Below are positions 25,627-34,535 of a stretch of 64,000 nt of DNA, one piece after another. The translations under genes and the position numbers were made by a program. The stretch is from assembly GCF_000373565.1 (NCBI RefSeq), contig NZ_KB891798.1, forward strand, positions 186,206 through 250,205. Reading direction: 5' to 3'. Source of the stretch: Streptomyces sp. HmicA12 (lineage in GTDB: Bacteria > Actinomycetota > Actinomycetes > Streptomycetales > Streptomycetaceae). Every line of letters starts with the position of its first letter. The stretch's first letter is position 1. The notes beneath the pieces are model-generated. The model made no database searches, was not told where the DNA came from, and saw only the letters and a program-made list of their open reading frames with translations.

Positions 25627-26997
25627 TCAACGGCCCGGCGGGGGTGCGTCCTGCCGGAAGGTGGCGGCCAGGCGCAGGGCATCGCGTTCCGGATGGGAGA
25701 AGCAGCCCACGGCGGCGGCTCCGCCGAGCTGGAGGACGGCGGCGAGCAGGAACACTGTGGCGTAGCCGTGCGCGTCGTGTCCGCCGACGTCCAGCAGCCG
25801 CCCGGCGACCACCGGTGAGACGACGCCCGCGACGGAGTACACCCCGGTGTAGACCCCGATCGCGCCGCCGCGCAGCCGGGCGGGCGCCAGCGTCCCGAAC
25901 GACGTCAGGGCCAGCGGGAACACGACCGTGGCGACGCTGAACCCGACCGCGAGGAACACGATCCGGGCACTCCCGGCGGGTCCGTACGCCAGGCCGATCA
26001 GGCAGAGCCCCGACAGCGCCGAGGTCACGGCCGACAGGCCGCTGTTCGCTATGCGCCCGGAGACGCCGCGGCGGAGCATCCAGGGCACCAGGAAGGCGGG
26101 GACGAGCAGGGAGAGCGCCGACAGTGCCCACGGCAGCGCGACGAGGCGGCCGGCCTCGGCGGCGTCCCGCCCGAGCACGTCCTCGAGGTACGAAGGGACG
26201 AAGGACAGCAACAGCCCGGCGCTCCAGTAACCCGCGAACGCCACGCCCGTGTTGGCGAGGAACGTACGGCTCGTGAGGACCTGCCGATAGCCGACCCGAG
26301 GACTCGAAGGGGCCTCGGCGGCGGGCTTCGGGCCCGGGGCGTCGAGGGCGGGTCTTCCGCGGTCCCGCCCGAGCACGAACCACAGGACCGCCCACACCGC
26401 CCCGACCGCCGCGACCGCGAGGAACGCGGACCGCCACCCGTGTGCCGAGATCAGCGCGCCGAGCAGCGGCGCGGCCGCGACGACACCGAGCGGCGCCCCG
26501 GCCGTCAGCAGCGCGGTCGGACGCGTGCGGGCACCCGCCGGAAACCACTGGTACAGCGTGTGCGTGGCCACAGGAACGGCCGGGCCCTCCGTCGCGCCGA
26601 GAACGAGCCTGCCGGCCAGCAGGACGCCGAATCCCGCCGCCGCCGCGACGGGCAGCTGGGCGAGCGACCAGGCGACGGCCATCACCAGCAGGAACCATCT
26701 GCCGGACACCCGGTCGGCGATGAACCCGCCGGCCACGGCGGACACGTTGAACAACAGGAAGAAGGCGCCGGCGATCAGCCCGTACTCGGAGGAGGACAGG
26801 CCGAGTTCCTTCGTGAGCGGTTTCGCGGCGAGTCCGAGCACCGCCTTGTCGGCGAAGTTGATGACCATGAACGCGAACAGCAGGAACGCGATGAGCCACG
26901 CCCTGCGCGAGGGCGGCGCGTCGGCCCCCGGCGCCTGCGGGGACGACGCGGCGGGTGCGGACGCGGATGTGGGCAGGGGGGAACCACGGTCGGCCAT
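25627..26997 (-). CDS. MFS transporter
   Basis: 456 aa, GAGGAG upstream. Twelve hydrophobic segments can be counted, with the MFS loop motifs GGFIADRVSGRWFL after helix 2 and a related LRRGVSGRI in the second half. The N-terminal 30 residues are Pro/Ala/Ser-rich and cytoplasmic. It probably imports the carboxylate or sulfate-ester substrate of the island, since it is divergent from an acyl-CoA ligase and shares its regulatory region. The exact substrate is unknown. Confidence 0.9.
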   Translation of the reverse strand: MADRGSPLPTSASAPAASSPQAPGADAPPSRRAWLIAFLLFAFMVINFADKAVLGLAAKPLTKELGLSSSEYGLIAGAFFLLFNVSAVAGGFIADRVSGRWFLLVMAVAWSLAQLPVAAAAGFGVLLAGRLVLGATEGPAVPVATHTLYQWFPAGARTRPTALLTAGAPLGVVAAAPLLGALISAHGWRSAFLAVAAVGAVWAVLWFVLGRDRGRPALDAPGPKPAAEAPSSPRVGYRQVLTSRTFLANTGVAFAGYWSAGLLLSFVPSYLEDVLGRDAAEAGRLVALPWALSALSLLVPAFLVPWMLRRGVSGRIANSGLSAVTSALSGLCLIGLAYGPAGSARIVFLAVGFSVATVVFPLALTSFGTLAPARLRGGAIGVYTGVYSVAGVVSPVVAGRLLDVGGHDAHGYATVFLLAAVLQLGGAAAVGCFSHPERDALRLAATFRQDAPPPGR

Positions 26998-27073
26998 GAC
27001 GGCTCCTCGGTGTGGGTGATGCGGGTCACTCTGAGGTGGTCATGGGCGCGGTGTCAATGGTCGCGAACACCTG

Positions 27074-27147
27074 TATGTGAAGTGCGAGTACTGGTAAGTC
27101 GCGTCGTGTACCTTGACTCGGCTGCTCTGTCGCACCGAAAGTAAATG
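27074..27147. promoter_or_regulatory. Divergent control region with the shared 64-bp-spaced motif (copy B)
   Basis: Between the MFS gene (minus) and the acyl-CoA ligase (plus). TATGTGAAGTGCGAGTACT at 27074 is the weakest copy of element 1; CGAAAGTAAATGG is a full element 2, with the GT positions 64 bases apart (27077 and 27141). TTGACT at 27113 with 18 bases to GAAAGT could be the plus-strand -35 and -10 boxes of the ligase promoter. Confidence 0.55.
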
Positions 27148-27263
27148 GTGAATCCAGCGGTTGAAGCACCTTCCGGTGTCGGTCCCGCGGTCTTCTCGCT
27201 GCGCCCGGTCGGATCCGGCCGCGCCGCCGAGCCCCTCCTTTCACACCTTCCAGGAGCGTCGCC

Positions 27264-28811
27264 GTGTATCTCACACAGAGCCTGCACCGAGCCGTGCAGC
27301 ACACCCCTGACGCGCTCGCCACCCTCTGCGGCGAGCGCACCCGGACCCACCGCGAGAGCGTGGACCGGATCGCGCGACTCGCCGGAGCACTGCGGGTGCT
27401 CGGGATCGCCGACGAGGCCCGGGTCGGCGTGCTCGCACTGAACTCGGACCGCTACCACGAGACGCTCTGCGCGACGTGGTGGGCGGGCGGCGCCGTCAAC
27501 CCGGTCAACACACGCTGGAGCCCCAAGGAGATCGCGTACTCGCTCCAGGAGTCGGACACCCGCGTGCTCGTCGTCGACGACACGTTCGCGCCGCTCGTCG
27601 ACGAACTGCGCGCCCTGTGGGACGGGATCCGCACCGTCGTGCACTGCGGCGACGCGCCGACCCCGTGCGGACTCCTTCCCTACGAGGATCTGATCGCGGA
27701 GCACGAGCCGCTGGAGGACGAGCGGGTGGGCGGCGACCGGCTCGCCGGGATCTTCTACACCGGCGGCACCACGGGCTTCCCCAAGGGCGTCATGCTCAGC
27801 CACGCGAGCATGCTCACGTCGTCGTACTGCGGACTCGCCACCACTCGGACGGTGGCGCCTCGCGGGCGCACCCTGCACTGTGCCCCGCTCTTCCACCTCG
27901 CCGGGCTCGCCGTGTGGAACAACCAGAACGTGATGGGCGGCTCGCACATCTTCCTGCCCGCCTTCGAGCCGACGGCGGTGCTGACGGCGATCCAGGACCT
28001 GCGGCCCACCTCGATGCTGCTCGTTCCCGCGATGATCCAGATGCTGGTCGACCACCCCGCCGCCGGTGACCACGACCTCGACAGCGTGGAGTGGATGGGC
28101 TACGGCGCCTCACCGATCGCGGAGGCGCTGTTGCGCCGGGCGATGGCGCGCTTCCCCCGGGCCCGGTTCGCCCAGGGGTACGGCATGACCGAACTGTCGC
28201 CGGTGGCAACCCACTTGGGACCGGACGACCACGCACGGCCCGAGCTGCTGCGGTCCGCGGGGCGCGCCGTGGCCGGCACCGAGGTCAGGATCGTGGACCC
28301 CGACGACAAGGAAGTGGCCCGGGGCACGGTGGGCGAGATCGTGGTCCGCAGTGGCGGCATCATGCTCGGCTACTGGAAAAAGCCCGAGGAGACCGCGCGC
28401 ACGCTGCGCGGTGGCTGGATGCACACCGGCGACGCCGGCTACATGAACGACGAGGGGTACGTCTTCATCGTCGACCGCATCAAGGACATGATCGTGACGG
28501 GCGGTGAGAACGTGTTCTCGGCCGAGGTCGAGAACGCCCTCGCCCAGCATCCGGCCGTGGCGAGCTGTGCGGTCATCGGCGTACCGGATCCCGAGTGGGG
28601 CGAGCGGGTGCACGCGGTCGTCGTGACGCAGCCGGGTGCCGAGGTCTCCGCGGCCGAACTGCGGTCTCACTGCAAGGAGTTCATCGCGGGGTACAAGGCG
28701 CCGCGCACCGTCGACTTCTGCGACGCCCTGCCGCTGTCGCCCGCCGGGAAGATCCTCAAGCGCGACCTGCGCAAGCCGTACTGGGAGGATGTGGAGCGCT
28801 CGGTGTCCTAA
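27264..28811 (+). CDS. Long-chain-type acyl-CoA synthetase (FadD-like)
   Basis: 515 aa from GTG 27264, preceded by AGGAG. ANL motifs: FYTGGTTGFPKGVML (A3), GYGMTELSP (A5), WMHTGDAGYM (A7), DRIKDMIVTGGENVFSAEVE (A8) and LSPAGKILKRDL (A10 with catalytic Lys). All ligase motifs are intact. It converts a free carboxylic acid, ATP and CoA to the acyl-CoA. It stands alone and is divergent from the transporter, so uptake and activation are probably induced together. Confidence 0.93.
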   Translation: MYLTQSLHRAVQHTPDALATLCGERTRTHRESVDRIARLAGALRVLGIADEARVGVLALNSDRYHETLCATWWAGGAVNPVNTRWSPKEIAYSLQESDTRVLVVDDTFAPLVDELRALWDGIRTVVHCGDAPTPCGLLPYEDLIAEHEPLEDERVGGDRLAGIFYTGGTTGFPKGVMLSHASMLTSSYCGLATTRTVAPRGRTLHCAPLFHLAGLAVWNNQNVMGGSHIFLPAFEPTAVLTAIQDLRPTSMLLVPAMIQMLVDHPAAGDHDLDSVEWMGYGASPIAEALLRRAMARFPRARFAQGYGMTELSPVATHLGPDDHARPELLRSAGRAVAGTEVRIVDPDDKEVARGTVGEIVVRSGGIMLGYWKKPEETARTLRGGWMHTGDAGYMNDEGYVFIVDRIKDMIVTGGENVFSAEVENALAQHPAVASCAVIGVPDPEWGERVHAVVVTQPGAEVSAAELRSHCKEFIAGYKAPRTVDFCDALPLSPAGKILKRDLRKPYWEDVERSVS

Positions 28812-28843
28812 GGGGCCCGCGGTCCCCTGTGCACGCATGAACG

Positions 28844-28872
28844 CGCGTGCACGAGTGATGGCGCGTGCACGA
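28844..28872 (+). repeat. Two direct CGCGTGCACGA repeats, 18 bases apart
   Basis: CGCGTGCACGA occurs at 28844 and 28862, with a related GTGCACG at 28829. Each contains the palindrome CGTGCACG. They lie between the ligase stop and the hairpin at 28874. They may be a leftover of slipped replication or part of the terminator region; no function is claimed. Confidence 0.5.
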
Positions 28873-28873
28873 A

Positions 28874-28904
28874 CGAAGGCCCGGCCGGATCGGCCGGGCC
28901 TTCG
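28874..28904. terminator. Strong hairpin terminator between convergent genes
   Basis: Perfect 14-base arms (CGAAGGCCCGGCCG and its complement) with a 3-base loop, located between the ligase stop at 28811 and the stop of the minus-strand metallo-hydrolase at 28921. Confidence 0.88.
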
Positions 28905-28920
28905 TGGTGTGCCAGGGAGG

Positions 28921-29970
28921 TCACGCCAGTACGTCGAACCAGCGCACGGGCTCCTCCGGTCTCCGAACGGGCCGCGCCTCGCGCCGCGCTTCGAGCAGCC
29001 GCAGATGAGCAAGGGTCTCCCCGAGCGCGAAGCGCCGGCTCACCGGAGTGAAGCTGTCCCACGGCCGGGACCACGTCACCGTACGCGCCAGATCCCACGC
29101 CGTCGTGCCAGGTGCGGCCGACAGCAGGGCGGACAACTCGGCCAAGCGGTCCGTATGATGACGGGCCATCACCCGAAGCCGCCGGTCAAGGCCGCGGAAG
29201 CGGTACTCGTGCGCGGGCAGCACCTCATCGACGGGGAGCCCCTCCAGCCGCTCCAGCGAGACGAGGAACCGGCCCAGCGGATCGTCCGTGGTCGTCGCGT
29301 GGACGGCGACCTGCGGCGTGATCCGTGGCAGCACATGGTCCCCGGAGAACAGGGCCTCGCGGGTCCGGTCGTAGAAGCAGGAGTGCCCGGGGCTGTGGCC
29401 CGGAGTCCAGATCGTGGTGAGTTCGCGGCCGGGCAGGCGGATGATCTCGCCGTCCTCCAGGAGTACGTCCGGCCGGGGTTCTCGTTCGAGCCACGACATG
29501 TCGAGCGCCGCGAGGATCCGGTCGGCCTCGTCCACCGGTGCGCCGTGCTCGACCAACTGGGCGTGCAGCAGCAGCCCGTGCTCCTCCGCTGTCCTCGGAG
29601 CGCCGGCCGGGCGGGCGTCGAGGCGGTGCAGCGCCACCCAGGCGCCGGACGCCTCACGGATGCGTGCGGCGAGCCCGAGGTGGTCGGGATGCTGATGCGT
29701 CACCAGGACGGCGCGCACGTCCTGGACGCCGTAACCTGCGGTCGCGAGGCCGGAGCCGAGCGCCTGCCACGAGGGTTCGTCGTCCCAGCCCGCGTCGACG
29801 AGGACCACTCCGCCCCGGCACTCCAGTGCGTACACGAGCACGTACCGCAGCGGGTTCGCGGGCAGCGGCAGCGGGATCGACCAGACCCCCTCGGCAACCT
29901 TCTCCACCGGCGGGAACGTGCCCGACTGCCAGGCCTGCCACTGCGCGTGGCCGGTGATCTCGATCGTCAT
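28921..29970 (-). CDS. Metallo-beta-lactamase-fold hydrolase (LACTB2/glyoxalase II-like)
   Basis: 349 aa, ATGA overlap with the preceding TetR gene. The zinc-binding motif THQHPDHLG (His92, His94, Asp96, His97) is followed by the next ligand His in TPGHSPGHS and the bridging Asp in FSGDHVLP, so the binuclear site is complete. A C-terminal helical part (about 255-345) resembles the winged-helix extension of LACTB2-type proteins. It is probably a thioesterase or lactonase acting on a CoA-pathway product; it is not an alkylsulfatase because the dimerisation and SCP-2 domains are missing. Confidence 0.85.
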   Translation of the reverse strand: MTIEITGHAQWQAWQSGTFPPVEKVAEGVWSIPLPLPANPLRYVLVYALECRGGVVLVDAGWDDEPSWQALGSGLATAGYGVQDVRAVLVTHQHPDHLGLAARIREASGAWVALHRLDARPAGAPRTAEEHGLLLHAQLVEHGAPVDEADRILAALDMSWLEREPRPDVLLEDGEIIRLPGRELTTIWTPGHSPGHSCFYDRTREALFSGDHVLPRITPQVAVHATTTDDPLGRFLVSLERLEGLPVDEVLPAHEYRFRGLDRRLRVMARHHTDRLAELSALLSAAPGTTAWDLARTVTWSRPWDSFTPVSRRFALGETLAHLRLLEARREARPVRRPEEPVRWFDVLA

Positions 29971-31196
29971 GACGGTGTACTCCCGGTGATGGTCGTGGTG
30001 CCCATGCCGGTGCCGGTCCCGTGCAGCACGGCGAGGCCCAGGTCCGTCAGGACGTCCGCGGGCTGCGCGTGACGGCGGACCTCGGGGCGGCGGGACATCA
30101 CGTTGACGAGGGTGAGTGCGGCATGGACGGCCACGCGGGCCGCGCACTCGTCCAGTTCCGGTCGGCACGCGCGGAGGAGCGCGACCCATTCGGCGACGTA
30201 CAGGACCTGGGCACGGTGGGCCGACTCCCGCTGTTCGTCCGGGAGTCGGGGCACCTCGCTCACCAGGAGCCCGACCAGCCCTCGGGATGTGGTGGCCGAG
30301 ACGGCGTACGCGCGCAGGACGCGTTCCAGCGCGTCCGCGGCGTTCGTGCTCTCGGCTAGGGACCGGTTCAGCGCGTACCAGGCGGCCTCCGACTCGCGCC
30401 GCAGGACAGCCATCAGCAGTTCGGCCTTGCTGTCGTAGTGCGCGTAGACGGCGGCGCGCGACAGGCCGACGGCACGGGCGACGTCCGCCAGGCCGACCCC
30501 GTCGAACCCGTGCGCGCTGAAGAGGGGAAGTGCCGCGGCGAGCAGGGCCTCGTGCCGGGTGCTCGGCAGCAGCCCGGCCGCCGGGACGGGCGGGCCCTGC
30601 CCGGGGCGCGGGCGCCGGATATCGGTGCGGCACACCGAGGCCGCGGCGCTGACCAGCAGTTCGTCGAAGCGCGGCCGGGCGAGCGTGGTGTGGTGGAACG
30701 AAGGGCTCGCCAGAACGGCGAGGCACGACCAGGCGACGAGATCGAGATCGCGTCCGGAGGCGTGTTCACCCGCCGCGGCGCGCAGCGCGGTCGTCACCGT
30801 GCGGGCCGCCTGAGCGTGTCCGCGCTCCACCTCGCCCCGGTCCACGTCGGACAGGTGCCGCGCCGCACGCTGCCACAGCACGGTCGAGCCCCGCCGGTCC
30901 AGCGTGAAGTGAGCGGCGATGTGCAGGAGTTGATCCAGATCGGCTGCCTCGTCGAGCTCGGCGAGCAGTTCCTGGAGCCCGTGCACCAGGGCCCGTCCGA
31001 GCAGCTCCCGTTTGCCGGGGAAGTGCCGGTACAGGGCTCCCGCGGTGACGCCCACGGCCGCGGCGATGTCCTCCATGCCCGTGGCCGCGTATCCGTGGCG
31101 GTGGAAGAGTTCCACCGCCACGGCGAGGATTCGCGCCTTGCGGTCGCGCGGCCGGGACCGCTCCCCGGCGACGCGAGCGGTCCCGGCCGGGCTCAC
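29967..31196 (-). CDS. Tandem (double) TetR-family regulator, copy 2
   Basis: 409 aa from a GTG that overlaps the stop of the dehydrogenase (GTGA at 31196-31193). HTH 1 (YAATGMEDIAAAVGVTAGAL, YRHFPGK) and HTH 2 (FDGVGLADVARAVGLSRAAV, YAHYDSKAEL) are each followed by a TetR ligand-binding domain. The two-module architecture and the spacing match copy 1 at 24393-25583, so both arose from one fused ancestor. It is co-transcribed with the dehydrogenase and the hydrolase, a common arrangement for local repressors. Confidence 0.88.
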   Translation of the reverse strand: MSPAGTARVAGERSRPRDRKARILAVAVELFHRHGYAATGMEDIAAAVGVTAGALYRHFPGKRELLGRALVHGLQELLAELDEAADLDQLLHIAAHFTLDRRGSTVLWQRAARHLSDVDRGEVERGHAQAARTVTTALRAAAGEHASGRDLDLVAWSCLAVLASPSFHHTTLARPRFDELLVSAAASVCRTDIRRPRPGQGPPVPAAGLLPSTRHEALLAAALPLFSAHGFDGVGLADVARAVGLSRAAVYAHYDSKAELLMAVLRRESEAAWYALNRSLAESTNAADALERVLRAYAVSATTSRGLVGLLVSEVPRLPDEQRESAHRAQVLYVAEWVALLRACRPELDECAARVAVHAALTLVNVMSRRPEVRRHAQPADVLTDLGLAVLHGTGTGMGTTTITGSTPS

Positions 31197-32350
31197 AGGC
31201 CGAGCGACTTGGCGATCACGGTCTTCTGGACCTCGTTCGTGCCGCCGTAGATGCGCGAGACACGGGTGTCCGCGTACAGGCGGGCGATCGGGTACTCCAG
31301 CATGTAGCCGTAACCGCCGTGCAGTTGAAGGCACTTGTCGATGACACGGCCCGCCGTCTCGGTGCCGAAGACCTTCAGCTTCGAGGCGTCGGCCGGCGTC
31401 AGGTCACCCCCGTCGTACAGGTCCATGGCCTTGTCCACCATCGCCTGGAGCGCCTCCACCTCGGCCGCGCACTCGGCGAGCACGAACTTCGTGTTCTGGA
31501 ACGAGGCGACCGGCTTGCCGAACACCTGGCGTTCCTTGACGTAGTCCACGGCGAAGCGGATGGCGGCCGTCGCCGACGCGGCGGCGCCGATGCCGATGAC
31601 GAGGCGCTCCTTGACGAGGTTCTCCGAGAGGTAGGAGAAGGCCTTGCCCTCCTCTCCGAGCAGGTCCCCGACCGGCACCTTCACGTCGCTGAAGGAAAGC
31701 TCCGCCGTGTCGGACGTACGCATGCCGATCTTGTCGAGCTTGCGGCCCACGGCGTAGCCCTCGGCGTGCGCGTCGACGACGAGGAGCGACAGGCCGAGGC
31801 GCCGGTTCTCGGCGGGAGCGGGGGAGGTGCGGCACACGACGATGACCCGGTCGGCCTGGACGCCGCCGGTGATGAAGGTCTTGGCGCCGTTGAGGACGTA
31901 GTGGGTGCCGTCCGCCGACAGCTCGGCGCGCGTGCTCATCCCGGCGAGGTCGGAACCGGTGCCCGGCTCGGTCATCGCGATGGCGTACATCGTCTCGCCG
32001 CTGATGAAGTCCGGCATCCACCGGTGCTTCTGCTCCTCGGTGGCGTACCGCATCAGGTAGCCGAGGCAGAGGCCGACGTGGACTCCGGAGCCGCCGAAGG
32101 TGACGGCCGCGCGGGCCGTCTCCTCCGAGATCACGGCCTCGTACTTGATGCTCGTCTCGCCGGCGCCGCCGTACTCGGCCGGGACGGAGATGCCGAAGAC
32201 GCCCAGCTCGCCGAGCTTGCGGTAGAAGTCGCGCGGCGCCCGCCCCGCCTTCTCCCACTCCGGGAACTCGGGCGTCACCTCCTTGGCGATGAAGTCACGG
32301 ACGGTCTCGCGGAACGCTTCGTGGTCCTCGGTGAACACGGTGCGGCGCAT
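31193..32350 (-). CDS. Acyl-CoA dehydrogenase
   Basis: 385 aa. Complete ACAD with TEPGTGSDLAGM, GAKTFITGG, ERQVFGKPVASFQNTKF and LHGGYGYMLEYPIARLYADT. As in the 13541-14686 enzyme the active-site Glu is expected in helix G (VKERLVIG) rather than at the C-terminus (YGGTNEVQ). The two proteins share long runs and are likely paralogs. It opens a minus-strand operon of dehydrogenase, double TetR and metallo-hydrolase, divergent from the second thiolase operon. Confidence 0.93.
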   Translation of the reverse strand: MRRTVFTEDHEAFRETVRDFIAKEVTPEFPEWEKAGRAPRDFYRKLGELGVFGISVPAEYGGAGETSIKYEAVISEETARAAVTFGGSGVHVGLCLGYLMRYATEEQKHRWMPDFISGETMYAIAMTEPGTGSDLAGMSTRAELSADGTHYVLNGAKTFITGGVQADRVIVVCRTSPAPAENRRLGLSLLVVDAHAEGYAVGRKLDKIGMRTSDTAELSFSDVKVPVGDLLGEEGKAFSYLSENLVKERLVIGIGAAASATAAIRFAVDYVKERQVFGKPVASFQNTKFVLAECAAEVEALQAMVDKAMDLYDGGDLTPADASKLKVFGTETAGRVIDKCLQLHGGYGYMLEYPIARLYADTRVSRIYGGTNEVQKTVIAKSLGL

Positions 32351-32380
32351 GGATACCTCACAGGTACTCGCAGAAGCAGA

Positions 32381-32454
32381 TATGTAAACCGTACGTCTGC
32401 GACTACCCCTCTGTGAAGCATTGACATCTTGGCCTGTGATGCTGAAAGTAAATG
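32381..32454. promoter_or_regulatory. Divergent control region with the shared 64-bp-spaced motif (copy C)
   Basis: Between the dehydrogenase (minus, start 32350) and the thiolase (plus, start 32519). ATGTAAACCGTACGTCT begins at 32382 and TGAAAGTAAATGACG holds the second GTAAATG at 32448, 64 bases after the first GTAAAC at 32384. A TTGACA at 32421 with 17 bases to GAAAGT gives a plausible plus-strand promoter for the thiolase operon. Confidence 0.65.
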
Positions 32455-32518
32455 ACGCGTCGGATCGGCCGGAGGTTGTCCCCGCCATCGACGAACCATC
32501 GCCTTTGGGAGGCATCAC

Positions 32519-33709
32519 ATGAGTGCCACAGTGCATGTGGCCGGGGTCGGCATGATCCCGTTCAGCAAGCCGGGCCAGAGCGACCCGTACGACGTGATGG
32601 GCGAGCGCGCCGCCCGCGCCGCGCTCCAGGACGCCGGGATCGGCTACGAGCAGATCCAGCAGGCGTACGTCGGCTACGTCTTCGGCGACTCGACCAGCGG
32701 CCAGGCCGCCGTCTACGGGCTCGGGCAGACCGGCATCCCCGTCGTCAACGTCAACAACAACTGCGCCAGCGGCTCCTCCGCCCTGTGGCTCGCCCGCCAG
32801 GCCGTCGCGAGCGGCGCCGCGGAGTGCGTGCTCGCCCTCGGTTTCGAGCAGATGCAGCGTGGCGCCCTCGGCGGCGACAAACTGCAGGACCGGCCGCCCG
32901 CCATGGCCCGCAGCCTGAAGGTGACACGGGACATCCAGGGCTGGGCCGACGGCGCGCCCACCGCCGCGCAGCTGTTCGGCGGCGGTGGCCAGGCGTACAT
33001 GGACAAGTACGGCATCACCAACGAGGTCTTCGCGAAGATCGCCGTCAAGTCGCGCCGACACGCGGCCCACAACCCGTACGCCGTCTTCCGTGATCCGATC
33101 ACCGAGGAGCAGGTCCTCGGCTCGCCGCACCAGTACGGACCGCTGACCCGGCTCATGTGCTGCCCGCCCACCTGCGGCGCCGCCGCCGCGATCGTCGTCA
33201 GCGAGGACTTCGCGCGCCGCCACGGCCTGAACACCCAGGTCCGCATCAAGGCGCAGGCGCTGACCACCGACTACGCCTCGACCTTCGACTCGGGCGACAT
33301 GATGCGCGTCGTCGGCTACGACATGACGCAGGCAGCCGCCCGCCAGGTGTACGAGGAGTCCGGAGTCGGCCCCGAGGACATCAAGGTCGTCGAGTTGCAC
33401 GACTGCTTCACCAGCAACGAACTCCTCACGTACGAGTCGCTCGGCCTCACCCCCGAGGGCACCGCCGAGACGTTCGTCCTCGACGGCGACAACACCTACG
33501 GCGGCAGGGTCGTCGTCAACCCGTCCGGCGGCCTCATGTCCAAGGGCCACCCCCTGGGCGCCACCGGACTCGCCCAATGCGCCGAACTGGTCTGGCAGTT
33601 GCGCGGCCAGGCCGACGCCCGGCAGGTCGAGGGCGTCAACCTCGCCCTCCAGCACAACCTCGGACTCGGCGGCGCCTGCGTCGTCACGCTCTACGAAAAG
33701 GTCTCCTGA
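32519..33709 (+). CDS. SCP-2/lipid-transfer-type thiolase
   Basis: 396 aa, GGAGG upstream. Thiolase features: NNNCASGSSALW with Cys82, ELHDCFTSNELL and GGLMSKGHPLGATG with the active-site His. This is the SCP-x type used for branched and sterol-derived beta-ketoacyl-CoA. The stop overlaps the next start (TGATG). Together with the following MaoC pair and SDR it encodes the last three steps of a beta-oxidation turn, parallel to the set at 7448-13492. Confidence 0.9.
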   Translation: MSATVHVAGVGMIPFSKPGQSDPYDVMGERAARAALQDAGIGYEQIQQAYVGYVFGDSTSGQAAVYGLGQTGIPVVNVNNNCASGSSALWLARQAVASGAAECVLALGFEQMQRGALGGDKLQDRPPAMARSLKVTRDIQGWADGAPTAAQLFGGGGQAYMDKYGITNEVFAKIAVKSRRHAAHNPYAVFRDPITEEQVLGSPHQYGPLTRLMCCPPTCGAAAAIVVSEDFARRHGLNTQVRIKAQALTTDYASTFDSGDMMRVVGYDMTQAAARQVYEESGVGPEDIKVVELHDCFTSNELLTYESLGLTPEGTAETFVLDGDNTYGGRVVVNPSGGLMSKGHPLGATGLAQCAELVWQLRGQADARQVEGVNLALQHNLGLGGACVVTLYEKVS

Positions 33710-34167
33710 TGCCCATCGACCCCCAAGTCATCGGCACCGAACTCCCGGAGTTCACCGCCGACGTGGAGCGTGGTCGCCTGCGCTTCTTCGCCAAGGCGAT
33801 CGGCGAGAGCGACCCCGTCTACGCGGACGTGGACGCCGCCAAGGCCGCCGGACACCGTGATCTGCCGGTGCCGCCCACGTTCTTCTTCTGCCTGGAGATG
33901 GAACGCCCCGCGGGCCACCCGAGCCTCGTCGAGCTCCTCGGCATCGACATCCGCCACGTCCTCCACGGCGAGCAGGGCTTCACGTACCACGCGACCGCGC
34001 ACGCCGGGGACCGGCTGACCTTCCGCACGAAGATCACCGATGTGTACAGCAAGAAGGGCGGCGCCCTGGAGTTCGTCGTCCGCTCCACCGAGGTCACCCG
34101 GGCCGGCGAGCTCGTCGCCGAACTCCACAACAGCCTCGTCGTGCGCAACCCGGAGGCCGCCAAGTGA
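33709..34167 (+). CDS. MaoC-like N-terminal-type dehydratase partner subunit
   Basis: 152 aa, translationally coupled to the thiolase (TGATG). Hot-dog protein with ESDPVYADVDAAKAAGHRDL, PVPPTFFFCLEME and VLHGEQGFTYHATAHAGDRL; the GDxNPxH catalytic box is absent. It is the counterpart of the protein at 8328-8774 and should pair with the catalytic subunit encoded next. Confidence 0.85.
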   Translation: MPIDPQVIGTELPEFTADVERGRLRFFAKAIGESDPVYADVDAAKAAGHRDLPVPPTFFFCLEMERPAGHPSLVELLGIDIRHVLHGEQGFTYHATAHAGDRLTFRTKITDVYSKKGGALEFVVRSTEVTRAGELVAELHNSLVVRNPEAAK

Positions 34168-34535
34168 AGCACCAGCTGCCCAAGATCACCCGTACCACTC
34201 TGGCCCTGTACGCGGGCGCGTCCGGTGACCACAACCCGATGCACATCGACCTCGACGTGGCCAAGTCGGCCGGTATGGACGACGTGTTCGCCCACGGCAT
34301 GCTGTCCATGGCCTACCTCGGGCGCCTGCTGACCGCCAACGTGCCGCAGGAACGCATCCGTTCGTACAGCGTCCGCTTCACGTCCATCACCCCCCTGTAC
34401 GCAGAGCCGACCGCCACGGCCCTGGTCACCAAGGTCGAGGACGGGCTCACCCACCTCGACCTGACCATGGAACTCGCGGACGGCACGGTCACCCTGCGCG
34501 GCACCGCCGTCATCGAAGGAGAACTCGCGGCATGA
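34164..34535 (+). CDS. MaoC-like (R)-specific enoyl-CoA hydratase, catalytic subunit
   Basis: 123 aa from a GTG overlapping the previous stop. It carries the motif YAGASGDHNPMHID, with Asp22 and His27 as the catalytic pair. It is a compact single hot-dog and should form the active half of a heteromeric hydratase with the 152-aa neighbour. The stop overlaps the SDR start (ATGA). Confidence 0.87.
   Translation: MKHQLPKITRTTLALYAGASGDHNPMHIDLDVAKSAGMDDVFAHGMLSMAYLGRLLTANVPQERIRSYSVRFTSITPLYAEPTATALVTKVEDGLTHLDLTMELADGTVTLRGTAVIEGELAA

Noticed and set aside
28921..29970. Third alkylsulfatase
   Set aside because: It has the metallo-beta-lactamase zinc motif but only 349 residues, with no alkylsulfatase dimerisation or SCP-2-like domain.
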